Source: Streptomyces iranensis (lineage in GTDB: Bacteria; Actinomycetota; Actinomycetes; Streptomycetales; Streptomycetaceae). Taken from it: a stretch of DNA of 64,000 bases. Made by a program: the position numbers and the translations under genes. The stretch spans positions 1-64,000 of the forward strand of contig NZ_JAGGLR010000025.1 of assembly GCF_017874715.1 (NCBI RefSeq). Direction: 5' to 3'. The notes below the pieces were generated by a model, which worked only from the letters and a program-made list of their open reading frames with translations, was not told the DNA's origin and made no database searches. Of the stretch, positions 44,104-53,427 are shown piece after piece (the first letter of the stretch is position 1; each line of letters opens with the position of its first letter).

Positions 44104-47100
44104 CCGACACCGGCCAGGTCCCGGGCGAGGGACTGCCGGAGAACGCAGGCGGACGACTCGGACACCCGCACCCGGCGGATGTCCATGCCCCGCCCGCCGA
44201 CGCCGGTTACATCGAACAGCCGCAGCCCGGTGTCCCTCCCGGCGCCGCCTACACCTTCCCCGACGGCTCCGAACACGTGGGCGAGGAGGACGACCTGCTG
44301 CTGATGCCGGGCGCCCAGGGTGCCTGGAGCGAGCAGCAGGCCCAGTACCAGACCGGGGCGTACGAGGCGGGCGTGCTCGACCCCGCCGCGTACGCCGAGG
44401 CCCAGATGGTCGAGCCACTGCCCGTGGCGGACCAGTCCCTACCGCAGCAGGCCCCCGCCCCGGCCGCTTACGCGGCGCCCACCGCCCCCGCCCGGCGGCC
44501 GCTCCACATGGGCCCGCCGGTACCCGACACCTCCAACGGCGTGGTGCGTTCGCTCGCCGACCGGGGTCCGGCGGCGGGTCGGCACGCCGCGCCCGTACGC
44601 CAGCCGGAGCCCCAGCCGCAGGAGCATCAGGTCTCGCCCGAGCAGCAGGCCGTCCCGGAGGTCCCGGACCCGCAGCTCGCGCCCGAGCAGCAGCCGCAGG
44701 TGCCGCACCAGGTCGCGTCCCAGCCCGAGCTGCTGCCCGAGCAGCAGCCGGAGTACGGGGCGGGGGCGCAGCAGGGTGTCCCGGCGCCCGAGCAGGGCGG
44801 GATGACCGAGCAGCCGTTCGCCGGGCCCGAGCAGTTCGTCATGGCTGAGCAGCCGTTCGCCGGGCCTGAGCTGTTCGTCGTCCCCGAGCAGCAGCCGGTC
44901 ATGCCCGAGCAGCAGCCCGTCATGCCCGAGCAGCCGCCGGTGGCGGACTACTCCACCGCGCCCCAGTACGCCGCCGGGCCGCAGTACTTCACCCCGCAGC
45001 CCGAAGACCCGGGTCGGCTCCCCGGGCCCCAGCTCGCGGACCTCTCGCAGCTCGTCGACGCCCCGCCGCCGGGGGACGCGTGGGACTCCACACCGCCGGC
45101 GCGGCAGGGAGTTCCCGTGGAGTCGGGGGTTCCGGCCGAGGAGCCGCAGGTCACGGAGGTGCCCGAAGCGGAGCCCGCTCCCGAGCAGTTCGCCCGGCCC
45201 GAGGCGGTGGCGCCGGAGGCGCAGCCGGTCGTGATGGACCAGGGGTATGTGGACCAGGGGTATGTGGACCCGGTGGTCGTGGACCCGGCTGCCGTAGATC
45301 CGCACCAGACGGGTGCGACCATCCCGGCCCAGGCCGGGGCGCCCGTCGTGGAGCCCGCCCCGCAGGCCGCCGTGGCCGAGGAGCAGGTCGTCGACATCCC
45401 GGCCCAGGTCCAGACCGAGCCGGTCACCGAATTGCCCGAGGCCCAGCCCGTCCCGGCTCCGGTCACGGAGGCCGCACCGGAGATTCCGGCGCAGCTGGCC
45501 CATGAGCCGATCGCGATCGAGGTGCCGCCCGCTCCCGCCGCCGAGCCCCCCGCCCAGGAGGTCGCTCAGCAACTCCCGGAGCAGCCCGCCGAAACGGTGG
45601 AGCAGCCCGCCGTGGACCCGGGTCACTCGATAGTGGCCGACGAGACGCTTCAGCCCGAGGAGTCCGCCGACGAGGTGTCCCAGCAAGAGGCGCCCGCCGA
45701 GCCGCAGGCTGAGGCCGTACCGGAGGCCGATGCTGAGGCCGAGGCCGTGACGCCGGAGGAGCCCGCCGAGGAGCAGACGGCGGCCGAGGCGCTTGAGCAG
45801 ACGGCGGCCGTGCCGGAGCCCGAGCCCGCCGCCGAGTCGGAGCTCCCGGAGGCGGCGGCCGAGGCCGTGGCTGAGGAGCCGTCACCGGAGGAGCAGGCTC
45901 CCGGGGCCGAAGCGGTAGACACCCCGGACGCCGAGGCCGCCGCGAGTGAAGCGCCCGAGGCGGAGGCGCCCGAGACCGCCGAGGCCGGGGCGGCGCCCGC
46001 CGGGCCGGAGGCGGAAGCGGCGGCCGAGGCGGTGCCGGAGGCCGATACGGAGGCCACCGAGTCCACGGCGGAGGCTGAAGCAGGGACGGAGGCCCAGCCC
46101 GCCGAGCCCGAGGCGGCGGCCCCCGATACGGCCCCCGAAGGCGCGGCCACCGAGCCCGAGCACACCGAGCCCGAAACCCAGGCCACGGAGCAGGACGCCA
46201 CGGAGCCGGAGGCCGGTACCCCGGAATCCGACGCCCCGGAAGCCATCGAGCCCGAGGCCGGCGCGATGGAACCCACCGAGGCCGAGACCGAGCCCGAGGC
46301 CGAGCCCGCCGAACCGGAGACCACGGACGCGGAAGCCGCCGAACCCGAAGCCACGGAGCCCGAAGCCACGGAGCCCGAGGCCGCCGCCGAAGCCGACGCC
46401 TCCGAGACCACCGCCTCCGAAGCCACCGACGCCGAGGCCGTCGCCCCCGAGCCGGAGCCCGAGCCGGAATCGGAACCCGGGACGGCCCCCGAGGACGCCA
46501 ACCCCGAGGCGGCCCTCGAACCAGCGGCGGAGCCGGAGCCCGAGTCGGAAACCGAGCCCGAGTCGGAAACCGAGCCGGAGTCGGAAACCGAGCCGGAGTC
46601 GGAAACCGAGCCGGAGCCGGAAACCGAGCCGGAGCCGGAATTCGAGCCCGAGGCGGTCCCCATCCCCATCGGCCCCCGCGCCGAGGGGTACGACGACGCC
46701 GAGCGCGCCGCCGTGCACCGCGTGATGCGCGAGCGCCGGGACATCCGTAACGGCTTCCGGCCCGACCCCATCCCGCACGAAGTCCTGCTGCGCGTCCTCG
46801 AAGCCGCGCACACCGCGCCCAGCGTGGGGCACTCCCAGCCGTGGGACTTCGTCGTGATCCGCTCGGAGGAGACCCGGCGGGCCATGCACGAGCTGGCCGT
46901 GCGCCAGCGGGACGCGTACGCCAAGTCGCTCCCCAAGGGCCGGGCCAAGCAGTTCAAGGAACTGAAGATCGAGGCCATCCTCGAGACCCCGGTCAACATC
47001 GTCGTGACCGCCGACCCCACCCGTGGCGGCCGCCACACCCTCGGCCGGCACACCCAGCCGCAGATGGCGCCGTACTCCTCCGCGCTCGCGGTGGAGAACC

Positions 47101-48407
47101 TGTGGCTCGCCGCCCGCGCCGAGGGCCTCGGCGTCGGCTGGGTCAGCTTCTTCGACGAGCGCGAGATGGTGCGGGAACTCGGGCTGCCCGAGCATCTGGA
47201 GGTCGTGGCGTATCTGTGCGTCGGGTACGTCGACGAGTTCCCGGAGGAGCCGGAGCTGATGAAGGCCGGGTGGTCCAAGCGCCGCCCGCTGTCCTGGGTG
47301 GTCCACGAGGAGTCGTACGGCCGCCGCACCCTGCCCGGCGGGGACCCGCACAATCTGCTCCAGGAGACCCTGCGCGGCATCCGCCCGCTGGACGCCAAGG
47401 CGCTCGGCGAGGCGTGGGAGCGGCAGAAGCGGATGACCAAGCCGTCCGGCGCGCTCGGCATGCTGGAGATCATCTCCGCCCAGCTGAGCGGGCTGTCCCG
47501 GCAGTGCCCGCCGCCGATCCCGGAGCCCGCGGCCGTCGCGATCTTCGCGGGCGACCACGGGGTGCACGCACAGGGCGTCACCGCCTGGCCGCAGGAGGTC
47601 ACCAGCCAGATGGTGGCCAACTTCCTGGGCGGCGGCGCGGTCTGCAACGCCTTCGCCGGTCAGGTGGGCGCCGAGGTGTGCGTCGTGGACGTCGGCGTGG
47701 CGAGCGATCTGCCCAGCACCCCCGGGCTGCTGCCGCGCAAGGTGCGGGCGGGCACCGGGGACTTCACCGTCGGCCCCGCGCTCACCCGCGAGGAGGTGCT
47801 GCGCGCCATCGAGGTGGGCATCGAGACCGCCCGCGACCTGGTGGCCGCCGGGAACAAGGCGCTGCTCACCGGGGAGATGGGGATCGCCAACACCACCGTG
47901 TCGGCCGCCCTGGTCTCCATCTACACCGGCGCCGACCCGGCCGAGGTGACCGGGCGCGGCACGGGCATCAACGACGAGATGCACGCGCGCAAGATCGATG
48001 TCGTACGGCGCGGGCTTGAGCTGCACCAGCCCGATCCGGCCGACCCCATCGGAGTCCTGTCGGCGATCGGCGGCCTGGAGCACGCCGCGATCGCCGGGCT
48101 GCTGCTGGGCGGCGCCTCGCTGCGTACGCCCGTGATCCTGGACGGGGTGAGCGCGGGCGCCGCCGCGCTGGTCGCCCGCGCCATCGCGCCCGAGGTGCTG
48201 GCGGCCTGCATCGCGGGCCACCGCAGCGCCGAGCCGGGCCATGTGGCGGCCCTGAACAAGCTGGGCCTGCGGCCGCTGGTCGACCTGGATCTGCGGCTCG
48301 GTGAGGGCACCGGGGCGCTGCTCGCCCTCCCGGTGGTGCAGAGCGCCGCACGGGCGATGCACGAGGTGGCCACGTTCGACTCCGCAGGGGTCACGGAGAA
48401 GAACTGA
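44100..48407 (+). CDS. cobT: BluB-CobT fusion with a very long acidic N-terminal region
   Basis: The 1435-residue protein has three parts. Residues 1 to about 860 are low complexity, rich in Pro, Glu, Ala and Gln (AEEP/EPEA runs; five 18-bp repeats at about 46541-46630 encode PESETE units) and are surely disordered. Residues about 860-1080 are a nitroreductase-fold BluB, which makes 5,6-dimethylbenzimidazole from FMN: RERRDIRNGFRPDPIP, AHTAPSVGHSQPWDFVVI and GLGVGWVSFFDERE. Residues about 1085-1430 are CobT, which couples dimethylbenzimidazole to nicotinate mononucleotide: IFAGDHGVHAQGVTAWPQEV, GEMGIANTTVSAALVS and the catalytic Glu in LRLGEGTGALLAL. Fusion of consecutive steps makes sense. 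The size of the front region is remarkable. Confidence 0.93.
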   Translation: MTDTGQVPGEGLPENAGGRLGHPHPADVHAPPADAGYIEQPQPGVPPGAAYTFPDGSEHVGEEDDLLLMPGAQGAWSEQQAQYQTGAYEAGVLDPAAYAEAQMVEPLPVADQSLPQQAPAPAAYAAPTAPARRPLHMGPPVPDTSNGVVRSLADRGPAAGRHAAPVRQPEPQPQEHQVSPEQQAVPEVPDPQLAPEQQPQVPHQVASQPELLPEQQPEYGAGAQQGVPAPEQGGMTEQPFAGPEQFVMAEQPFAGPELFVVPEQQPVMPEQQPVMPEQPPVADYSTAPQYAAGPQYFTPQPEDPGRLPGPQLADLSQLVDAPPPGDAWDSTPPARQGVPVESGVPAEEPQVTEVPEAEPAPEQFARPEAVAPEAQPVVMDQGYVDQGYVDPVVVDPAAVDPHQTGATIPAQAGAPVVEPAPQAAVAEEQVVDIPAQVQTEPVTELPEAQPVPAPVTEAAPEIPAQLAHEPIAIEVPPAPAAEPPAQEVAQQLPEQPAETVEQPAVDPGHSIVADETLQPEESADEVSQQEAPAEPQAEAVPEADAEAEAVTPEEPAEEQTAAEALEQTAAVPEPEPAAESELPEAAAEAVAEEPSPEEQAPGAEAVDTPDAEAAASEAPEAEAPETAEAGAAPAGPEAEAAAEAVPEADTEATESTAEAEAGTEAQPAEPEAAAPDTAPEGAATEPEHTEPETQATEQDATEPEAGTPESDAPEAIEPEAGAMEPTEAETEPEAEPAEPETTDAEAAEPEATEPEATEPEAAAEADASETTASEATDAEAVAPEPEPEPESEPGTAPEDANPEAALEPAAEPEPESETEPESETEPESETEPESETEPEPETEPEPEFEPEAVPIPIGPRAEGYDDAERAAVHRVMRERRDIRNGFRPDPIPHEVLLRVLEAAHTAPSVGHSQPWDFVVIRSEETRRAMHELAVRQRDAYAKSLPKGRAKQFKELKIEAILETPVNIVVTADPTRGGRHTLGRHTQPQMAPYSSALAVENLWLAARAEGLGVGWVSFFDEREMVRELGLPEHLEVVAYLCVGYVDEFPEEPELMKAGWSKRRPLSWVVHEESYGRRTLPGGDPHNLLQETLRGIRPLDAKALGEAWERQKRMTKPSGALGMLEIISAQLSGLSRQCPPPIPEPAAVAIFAGDHGVHAQGVTAWPQEVTSQMVANFLGGGAVCNAFAGQVGAEVCVVDVGVASDLPSTPGLLPRKVRAGTGDFTVGPALTREEVLRAIEVGIETARDLVAAGNKALLTGEMGIANTTVSAALVSIYTGADPAEVTGRGTGINDEMHARKIDVVRRGLELHQPDPADPIGVLSAIGGLEHAAIAGLLLGGASLRTPVILDGVSAGAAALVARAIAPEVLAACIAGHRSAEPGHVAALNKLGLRPLVDLDLRLGEGTGALLALPVVQSAARAMHEVATFDSAGVTEKN

Positions 48408-48514
48408 TGCGTGCCCCCGCCGCGTAGGGTATCGGCGGGGGCCCCGCCCCACAGACGATCAGCCGCTCCAGCGCCGCAGCGGCCGTTGCTTCGCACGAGG
48501 AGAGCCGCACCGCC

Positions 48515-49735
48515 ATGTCCGAAAACTTCGCATACCCGGTCGGGCTGCGCCTTTCCGGGCGGCGTGTCGTCGTCCTCGGGGCGGGTCAGGTCGCCCAGCG
48601 CCGGCTGCCCGCGCTGATAGCGGCCGGTGCGGACATCCTGCTGATCTCGCCGTCCGCCACGGCCTCCGTCGAGGCCATGGCCGAGGCGGGGGAGGTGCGC
48701 TGGGAGCGCCGCCGCTACCAGGAGGGCGACTTCGAGGGCGCCTGGTACGTCCTGATCACCACCGACGACCCGGAGGCCAACGCCGCCGCGTCCGCCGAGG
48801 CCGAGGCGCGCCGCATCTGGTGCGTGCGCAGCGACGACGCCGCGGCCGCCTCCGCCTGGACCCCGGCCACCGGGCGCAGCGAGGGCGTCACCATCGCCGT
48901 CCTCACCGGACAGGACCCGCGCCGTTCCGCCGCCGTACGGGACGCCGTGGTGGAGGGGCTGCGCGACGGCACCCTCGCCGCGCCCCGCCACCGCTCCCGC
49001 GGCCCCCGTGTGGCGCTGGTGGGCGGCGGCCCCGGCGATCCGGACCTGATCACCGTGCGCGGCCGCCGCCTGCTCGCCGAGGCGGACGTGGTGGTGGCCG
49101 ACCGCCTCGGCCCGCGCGATCTGCTCGATGAACTGCCGCCGCATGTCGAGGTGATCGACGCGGCGAAGATCCCGTACGGCCGCTTCATGGCCCAGGAAGC
49201 GATCAACAACGCGCTGATCGAGCACGCCAGGGCGGGCAAGTCGGTGGTCCGCCTCAAGGGCGGCGACCCCTTCGTCTTCGGGCGCGGCATGGAGGAGGCG
49301 GAGGCGCTCGCCGAGGCCGGGATCCCGTGCACCGTCGTGCCCGGCATCTCCAGCTCCATCAGCGTCCCGGGCGCGGCCGGGATCCCGGTGACCCACCGGG
49401 GCGTCGCGCATGAGTTCACGGTGGTCAGCGGCCATGTCGCGCCCGACGACCCCAGCTCCCTGGTGGACTGGGCGGCGCTGGCGCGGCTGCGCGGCACGCT
49501 GGTGCTGCTCATGGCCGTCGAGAAGATCGGCGCCATCGCCGCGGCCCTCGTCGCCCACGGCCGCGCCGCCGACACCCCCGTCGCCGTGGTCCAGGAGGGC
49601 ACCACCCCGGTCCAGCGCCGGGTGGACGCGACCCTCGCCACCGTCGGGGAGAAGGTCGCCGCCGAGGGCGTACGGCCCCCGGCGGTCGTGGTGATCGGTG
49701 AGGTCGTCGCCCTCTCGTCCCGTGACCACCGGTGA
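48515..49735 (+). CDS. cobA: Siroheme synthase-like: precorrin-2 dehydrogenase + uroporphyrinogen-III C-methyltransferase
   Basis: The 406-residue protein has a CysG-like N-terminal Rossmann part (about 1-150: LRLSGRRVVVLGAGQVAQRR, WYVLITTDDPEANAAASAEA, GRSEGVTIAVLTGQDPRRSA) and a SUMT domain (about 160-400: VALVGGGPGDPDLITVRGRR, VVADRLGPRDLLDEL, VVRLKGGDPFVFGRGMEEAE and GIPVTHRGVAHEFTVVSGH). It methylates uroporphyrinogen III at C2 and C7 to precorrin-2, feeding siroheme and cobalamin. It lies 107 bp after bluB-cobT in the same direction. Confidence 0.93.
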   Translation: MSENFAYPVGLRLSGRRVVVLGAGQVAQRRLPALIAAGADILLISPSATASVEAMAEAGEVRWERRRYQEGDFEGAWYVLITTDDPEANAAASAEAEARRIWCVRSDDAAAASAWTPATGRSEGVTIAVLTGQDPRRSAAVRDAVVEGLRDGTLAAPRHRSRGPRVALVGGGPGDPDLITVRGRRLLAEADVVVADRLGPRDLLDELPPHVEVIDAAKIPYGRFMAQEAINNALIEHARAGKSVVRLKGGDPFVFGRGMEEAEALAEAGIPCTVVPGISSSISVPGAAGIPVTHRGVAHEFTVVSGHVAPDDPSSLVDWAALARLRGTLVLLMAVEKIGAIAAALVAHGRAADTPVAVVQEGTTPVQRRVDATLATVGEKVAAEGVRPPAVVVIGEVVALSSRDHR

Positions 49736-49816
49736 CGTCATCGGGACGTAACCGCCGGTAACTTATTCACGTCGGGCTCATTGGCACCGCATCCAGGACA
49801 AGGCAGTATCACTTAA

Positions 49817-50635
49817 GTGGCTGATCTCATCACCGTCGATGATCCGGACGACCCGCGGCTGAGCGACTACACGGGTCTGACCGATGTGGAGCTACGACGC
49901 AAGCGGGAGCCGGCCGAGGGCCTGTTCATCGCCGAGGGCGAGAAGGTGATCCGGCGCGCCCGGGTCGCCGGTTACGAGATGCGCTCGATGCTGCTGTCGT
50001 CCAAATGGGTCGATGTGATGCGGGACGTGATCGAGGACGTCCCCGCCCCCGTCTACGCCGTCAGTCCCGAACTGGCCGAACGCGTGACGGGCTACCACGT
50101 CCACCGCGGCGCCCTCGCCTCCATGCAGCGCAAGCCGCTGCCGGACGCGGAGACGATCCTGGCGGACGCGCGGCGCGTCGCCATCATGGAGTCCGTCAAC
50201 GACCACACCAACACCGGCGCCATCTTCCGCAGCGCGGCGGCCCTCGGCATGGACGCCGTGCTCCTCTCCCCGGACTGCGCCGACCCCCTCTACCGGCGCT
50301 CGGTCAAGGTCTCCATGGGCGCCGTCTTCTCGGTGCCGTACGCCCGCCTGGAGAGCTGGCCGCGCGGACTGGAGGCGGTCCGGGAGGCGGGCTTCAAGAT
50401 CCTCGCACTGACCCCCGACGAGAAGGCCACCACCATCGACGACGCGGCCCCGCACCGCCTGGAGCGGGTCGCGCTGATGCTGGGCGCGGAGGGCGACGGG
50501 CTCTCCACCCAGGCGCTGATGGCCGCGGACGAGTGGGTCCGGATCCCCATGGCCCACGGCGTGGACTCCCTCAACGTGGGCGCGGCGGCGGCGGTCGCCT
50601 TCTACGCGGTCACCTCGGGCAGACCCGGGCTCTGA
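49817..50635 (+). CDS. TrmH/SpoU-family RNA 2'-O-methyltransferase
   Basis: The 272-residue protein has an N-terminal substrate-binding part (LRRKREPAEGLFIAEGEKVI) and a C-terminal knotted SPOUT fold. SpoU motifs are MESVNDHTNTGAIFRSAAAL (motif 1), ALMLGAEGDGLSTQALMAAD (motif 2) and IPMAHGVDSLNVGAAAAVAF (motif 3). It methylates 2'-OH of a tRNA or rRNA nucleotide with SAM. The GTG start at 49817 has no strong ribosome site, only AAGG further upstream. A dispersed repeat follows. Confidence 0.92.
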   Translation: MADLITVDDPDDPRLSDYTGLTDVELRRKREPAEGLFIAEGEKVIRRARVAGYEMRSMLLSSKWVDVMRDVIEDVPAPVYAVSPELAERVTGYHVHRGALASMQRKPLPDAETILADARRVAIMESVNDHTNTGAIFRSAAALGMDAVLLSPDCADPLYRRSVKVSMGAVFSVPYARLESWPRGLEAVREAGFKILALTPDEKATTIDDAAPHRLERVALMLGAEGDGLSTQALMAADEWVRIPMAHGVDSLNVGAAAAVAFYAVTSGRPGL

Positions 50636-50658
50636 CCGGACTTCGCCCCTGGGACCCC

Positions 50659-50697
50659 GGGGTCTGGGGCGGAGCCCCAGTTTCGGGAAGGGGCGGG
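50659..50697 (+). repeat. Second dispersed element, copy between TrmH and kinase genes
   Basis: Identical over 39 bp to 31905-31943, with the same CTGGGGC-gga-GCCCCAG hairpin and the following aggggaaa and cccgcc. It sits between convergent genes and may terminate transcription. Confidence 0.7.
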
Positions 50698-50744
50698 GAG
50701 GGGAAAGGAGCCCGCCACAGGCGTCACGATCCGTCCGACGCGCC

Positions 50745-52136
50745 CTAGCGACCGTCAGGTTCGGCCGCCACCGAGCCCGCCCCAGAGCCCGCCACCGAGT
50801 CCGCCCCAGAGTCCGCCACCGAGCCCGGCGCCGCCGACGAGACCGCCCCCGTCGGCTTCGGCGGCGAGCCCAGGCCGTTCGCCGGACCCTGACAGCCCTG
50901 CGCCGCCGCGATCCCCAGCGCCACCAGCAGCGTCACCACGACGAACACGGTCAGCCGCTGCCGCAGCAGCCGGCGGTTGGGCCCGCTGGGGCGGCGTCCG
51001 TTCGGCGAGGTGCGCACGGTCTGGGCCGGGCGCCCCGTACGCGCGGGTGGCCTCGGGCCACCCCGGCGCTGCGCCGGGCGCGCGGGCGTGTTCCGCCCCG
51101 AGGGCCGTCCCGAACCCCCGCCCGTACTGGCCCCCGGCCGCTGCGACGGGGGCCCGCTCCGCGGCGCGGGCGTACCGCCGGAGCGCCGCTCCGTGTGCTG
51201 GTCGGCATACGCCTCGGGGCGCCGCGCCGGGGGACGGCCCTGCCCGCCGCCGTAGCCCCCGGCACCGGCACCGGCACCGGCACCGGCACCGGCACCGGAG
51301 CCGGAGCCGTGGCCGTGCGCCTCGCGCGCGGCGATCTCCTTCAGCCGCAGCGACAGTTGCAGGGTGCTCGGCCGGTCCTCCGGATCCTTGGCCAGGCAGG
51401 CGTGGAGCAGCGGCGCCAGGGCGTCGGGGACGCCCAGCAGCTGCGGCTCCTCATGGACCACCCGGTACAGCATCACCTCGGAACTGCCGTGCCCGAACGG
51501 CGAGTCCGCCGTCGAGGCGTACGCGAGCGTGGCGCCCAGCGCGAAGACGTCGGTCGCCGGGGTCACCGCCGCGCCCCGCACCTGCTCGGGCGCGAGAAAG
51601 CCGGGCGAGCCGACCGCCGTGCCCACGTGGGTGAGGGTGCTGGCCCCGGTCGCCCAGGCGATGCCGAAGTCGATGATGCGCGGGCCCTTGGGCGAGAGCA
51701 GGATGTTGGAGGGCTTGAGATCGCGGTGGACGACCCCCGCCTCATGGACCGCCAACAGCCCCTCCGCCAGCGCCGACCCGATCGACGCGACCTGGGCGGC
51801 GGGCAGCGGGCCCTCCTCGTTCACCTTGTCGTGGAGGGACGGGCCCGGTACGTACTGGGTGGCGAACCAGGGGCGGTCGGCCTCCAGGTCGGCGGCGACC
51901 AGCCGGGCCGTGCAGCCGCCCCGGATCCGCCGCGCGGCGGAGACCTCCCGGGCGAACCGGGACCGGAACTCCCGGTCCTCTGCGAGGTCCGGCCGGATCA
52001 CCTTCAGGGCGACCCGCTGCCCGCGCCGGTCGGAGCCGAGGTAGACCACCCCCATGCCGCCCGCGCCGAGCCGCCGGTGGAGGCGGAAGGAGCCGACGAC
52101 ACGCGGGTCCTCGCGCCGGAGCCGCATCATCGCCAT
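50745..52136 (-). CDS. Serine/threonine protein kinase with C-terminal membrane anchor
   Basis: The 463-residue Hanks-type kinase has Gly loop LGAGGMGVVYLG, Lys in RVALKVIRPD, catalytic loop VVHRDLKPSNILL, DFG in IIDFGIAWATGAS and APEQ in FLAPEQVRG. After the kinase domain (about 15-270) comes a Gly/Ala and Arg/Pro-rich cytosolic linker, partly from (ggcacc)6 at 51261-51298. One membrane helix (LTVFVVVTLLVALGIAAA) precedes a short external tail with SVADSGADSVAGSGAGSV repeats. There are no PASTA repeats, so the tail is not a typical muropeptide sensor. Confidence 0.92.
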   Translation of the reverse strand: MAMMRLRREDPRVVGSFRLHRRLGAGGMGVVYLGSDRRGQRVALKVIRPDLAEDREFRSRFAREVSAARRIRGGCTARLVAADLEADRPWFATQYVPGPSLHDKVNEEGPLPAAQVASIGSALAEGLLAVHEAGVVHRDLKPSNILLSPKGPRIIDFGIAWATGASTLTHVGTAVGSPGFLAPEQVRGAAVTPATDVFALGATLAYASTADSPFGHGSSEVMLYRVVHEEPQLLGVPDALAPLLHACLAKDPEDRPSTLQLSLRLKEIAAREAHGHGSGSGAGAGAGAGAGAGGYGGGQGRPPARRPEAYADQHTERRSGGTPAPRSGPPSQRPGASTGGGSGRPSGRNTPARPAQRRGGPRPPARTGRPAQTVRTSPNGRRPSGPNRRLLRQRLTVFVVVTLLVALGIAAAQGCQGPANGLGSPPKPTGAVSSAAPGSVADSGADSVAGSGAGSVAAEPDGR

Positions 52137-52167
52137 GTCCGTCCCCTACCTCCGGTGGGGAGGCCCC

Positions 52168-52333
52168 TAGGGCCTGTCTGGAGTCGTGATCTGGGCTCGC
52201 GGGGCGTGGCACGCACGCTCGCGGCGTTGCCGAAATGCCCTAGTAGCTCCGCTACGAGGGCCTTCCGGCGCCTTGCGATCGCACGCACCACGCCCCGCTC
52301 CCTGATCCAGATCACAACTCCGGACAGGCCCTA
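52168..52333. mobile_element. MITE-like element with long terminal inverted repeats
   Basis: GGGCCTGTCTGGAGTCGTGA (from 52170) is inverted at the right end as GTTGTGATC-type sequence ending tccggacaggccc (to 52331). Nearly the whole 162 bp folds on itself, with inner ctagtagctccgctacgagg at the hairpin top. TA flanks both ends (52168-52169 and 52332-52333), consistent with a TA target duplication. It has no coding capacity and lies 32 bp upstream of the kinase start. The transposase family is a guess (IS5- or IS630-like). Confidence 0.75.
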
Positions 52334-52604
52334 ACCCCTGGTGGGGAGCCCCATCCGCTGCCGTCTGCTTGCCGTTTGCCGTCGAACTGCCGCCGGTTCG
52401 CCGCTGTGGTTCCGTTGCCGTCCGTCTGACGTGCACAGCTTACGGATTGACGGCCCCTCGCGCTGAGAGGCCGCGCATGCGTCGGCCCATGGATTGTCAG
52501 TGGTGCCTGGGATCCTGGAGAAGTGGGCCGGAATCGTGGCAATCCGCGCTCGGGCCCGCTGCTGCGTGATCTCAAAAGGCCGTCTCAGAAGGGGGATTGA
52601 GACC

Positions 52605-52841
52605 GTGAAGGGTGATCGTGTGGAGATAGTCGTGGACGCGGGGGACACGACGCGGACATATGAAGTGGTGGCCACCAGGGCGGGGCGGAGGGTCGAGACG
52701 GCGGTCCGGCGGGGGGTGGTGGAAGTGAGCGAAGTCACCCGTAATGGGTCGGTGGTGCGGACTGCCCGCTTCATGGCCAACCGGGTCCTGGCCCTGGTCG
52801 AGCAGCCGGTGCCGCGGAGCGAGGAGGGCGAGGGTGAGTAG
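52605..52841 (+). CDS. Small conserved-looking protein, unknown
   Basis: I read 78 residues from GTG 52605 (MKGDRVEIVVDAGDTTRTYE) behind a GAAGGGGG site. The sequence looks like a single beta-rich domain (VVDAGDTTRTYEVVATRAGR, GVVEVSEVTRNGSVVRTARF) followed by a helix (MANRVLALVEQPV). An upstream ATG would add 37 residues of poorer quality. The 270 bp before it and the 286 bp after it (52842-53127) hold no other gene I can support. Family not recognised. Confidence 0.6.
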   Translation: MKGDRVEIVVDAGDTTRTYEVVATRAGRRVETAVRRGVVEVSEVTRNGSVVRTARFMANRVLALVEQPVPRSEEGEGE

Positions 52842-53127
52842 AGCCCGCAGGGGCTCGGAGGGGCACACTCCGCGGGCTCCGGAGGGCCCCCGGAAGGATC
52901 CCTTCCGCGGTCCCCTCCGGGAAGACCCCAAGGCGTGAGGCCGCATCTCCACCCAGGGGAGTAGTCAACGCCTCCCGGGGTCATCCTCCGGGAGGCCCGG
53001 CAATCGGTACGAAGGCATGACGCCGAGGACCGGGCCGCGCGCCTAATGTTGTCGTCAAGCGGCGGGCGCAGCACTCGTCCCCCGAGGTCAGACGCTCGCC
53101 GCCCCCAGATGTGACGGAGGAGGGACG

Positions 53128-53343
53128 ATGGCGGACACGGCTGGACGCACGGTCATCGGAACACGTCGCAGGTCCGTGAGCGCGGTGGTGGACGCGTTCG
53201 GCGGCCCGCAGACCGGCACCCGCCATCCTCTGGTCGCGGCGGCGATGGTGCTGCCGATGGCCATCCTCCTGACCATCACCTTCGGCGGCTGGGATGCCGT
53301 CGTCACACAAGCGTCGTCCGTGGCGGGAATGCTGGGGCGCTGA
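53128..53343 (+). CDS. Small membrane protein, unknown
   Basis: The 71-residue product starts MADTAGRTVIGTRRRSVSA behind an excellent GGAGGAGGG site. It has one hydrophobic segment (HPLVAAAMVLPMAILLTITF) and a short external end WDAVVTQASSVAGMLGR. I do not recognise it. A strong stem-loop follows at 53428, so it is a separate transcription unit at the left border of the island. Confidence 0.65.
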   Translation: MADTAGRTVIGTRRRSVSAVVDAFGGPQTGTRHPLVAAAMVLPMAILLTITFGGWDAVVTQASSVAGMLGR

Positions 53344-53427
53344 GCGCCCCGGGTCCGGGAGAGCGGCCCGGACCGGGGACTTCCGGCCATTAACCCCGTG
53401 GGGACGGGGGTGCGGCGGACGGCACGA

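Noticed and set aside
45882..48452. An 856-codon open frame opposite bluB-cobT
   Set aside because: It mirrors the repetitive acidic region and the BluB/CobT domains. The Gly/Leu/Arg-rich product has no recognisable fold.
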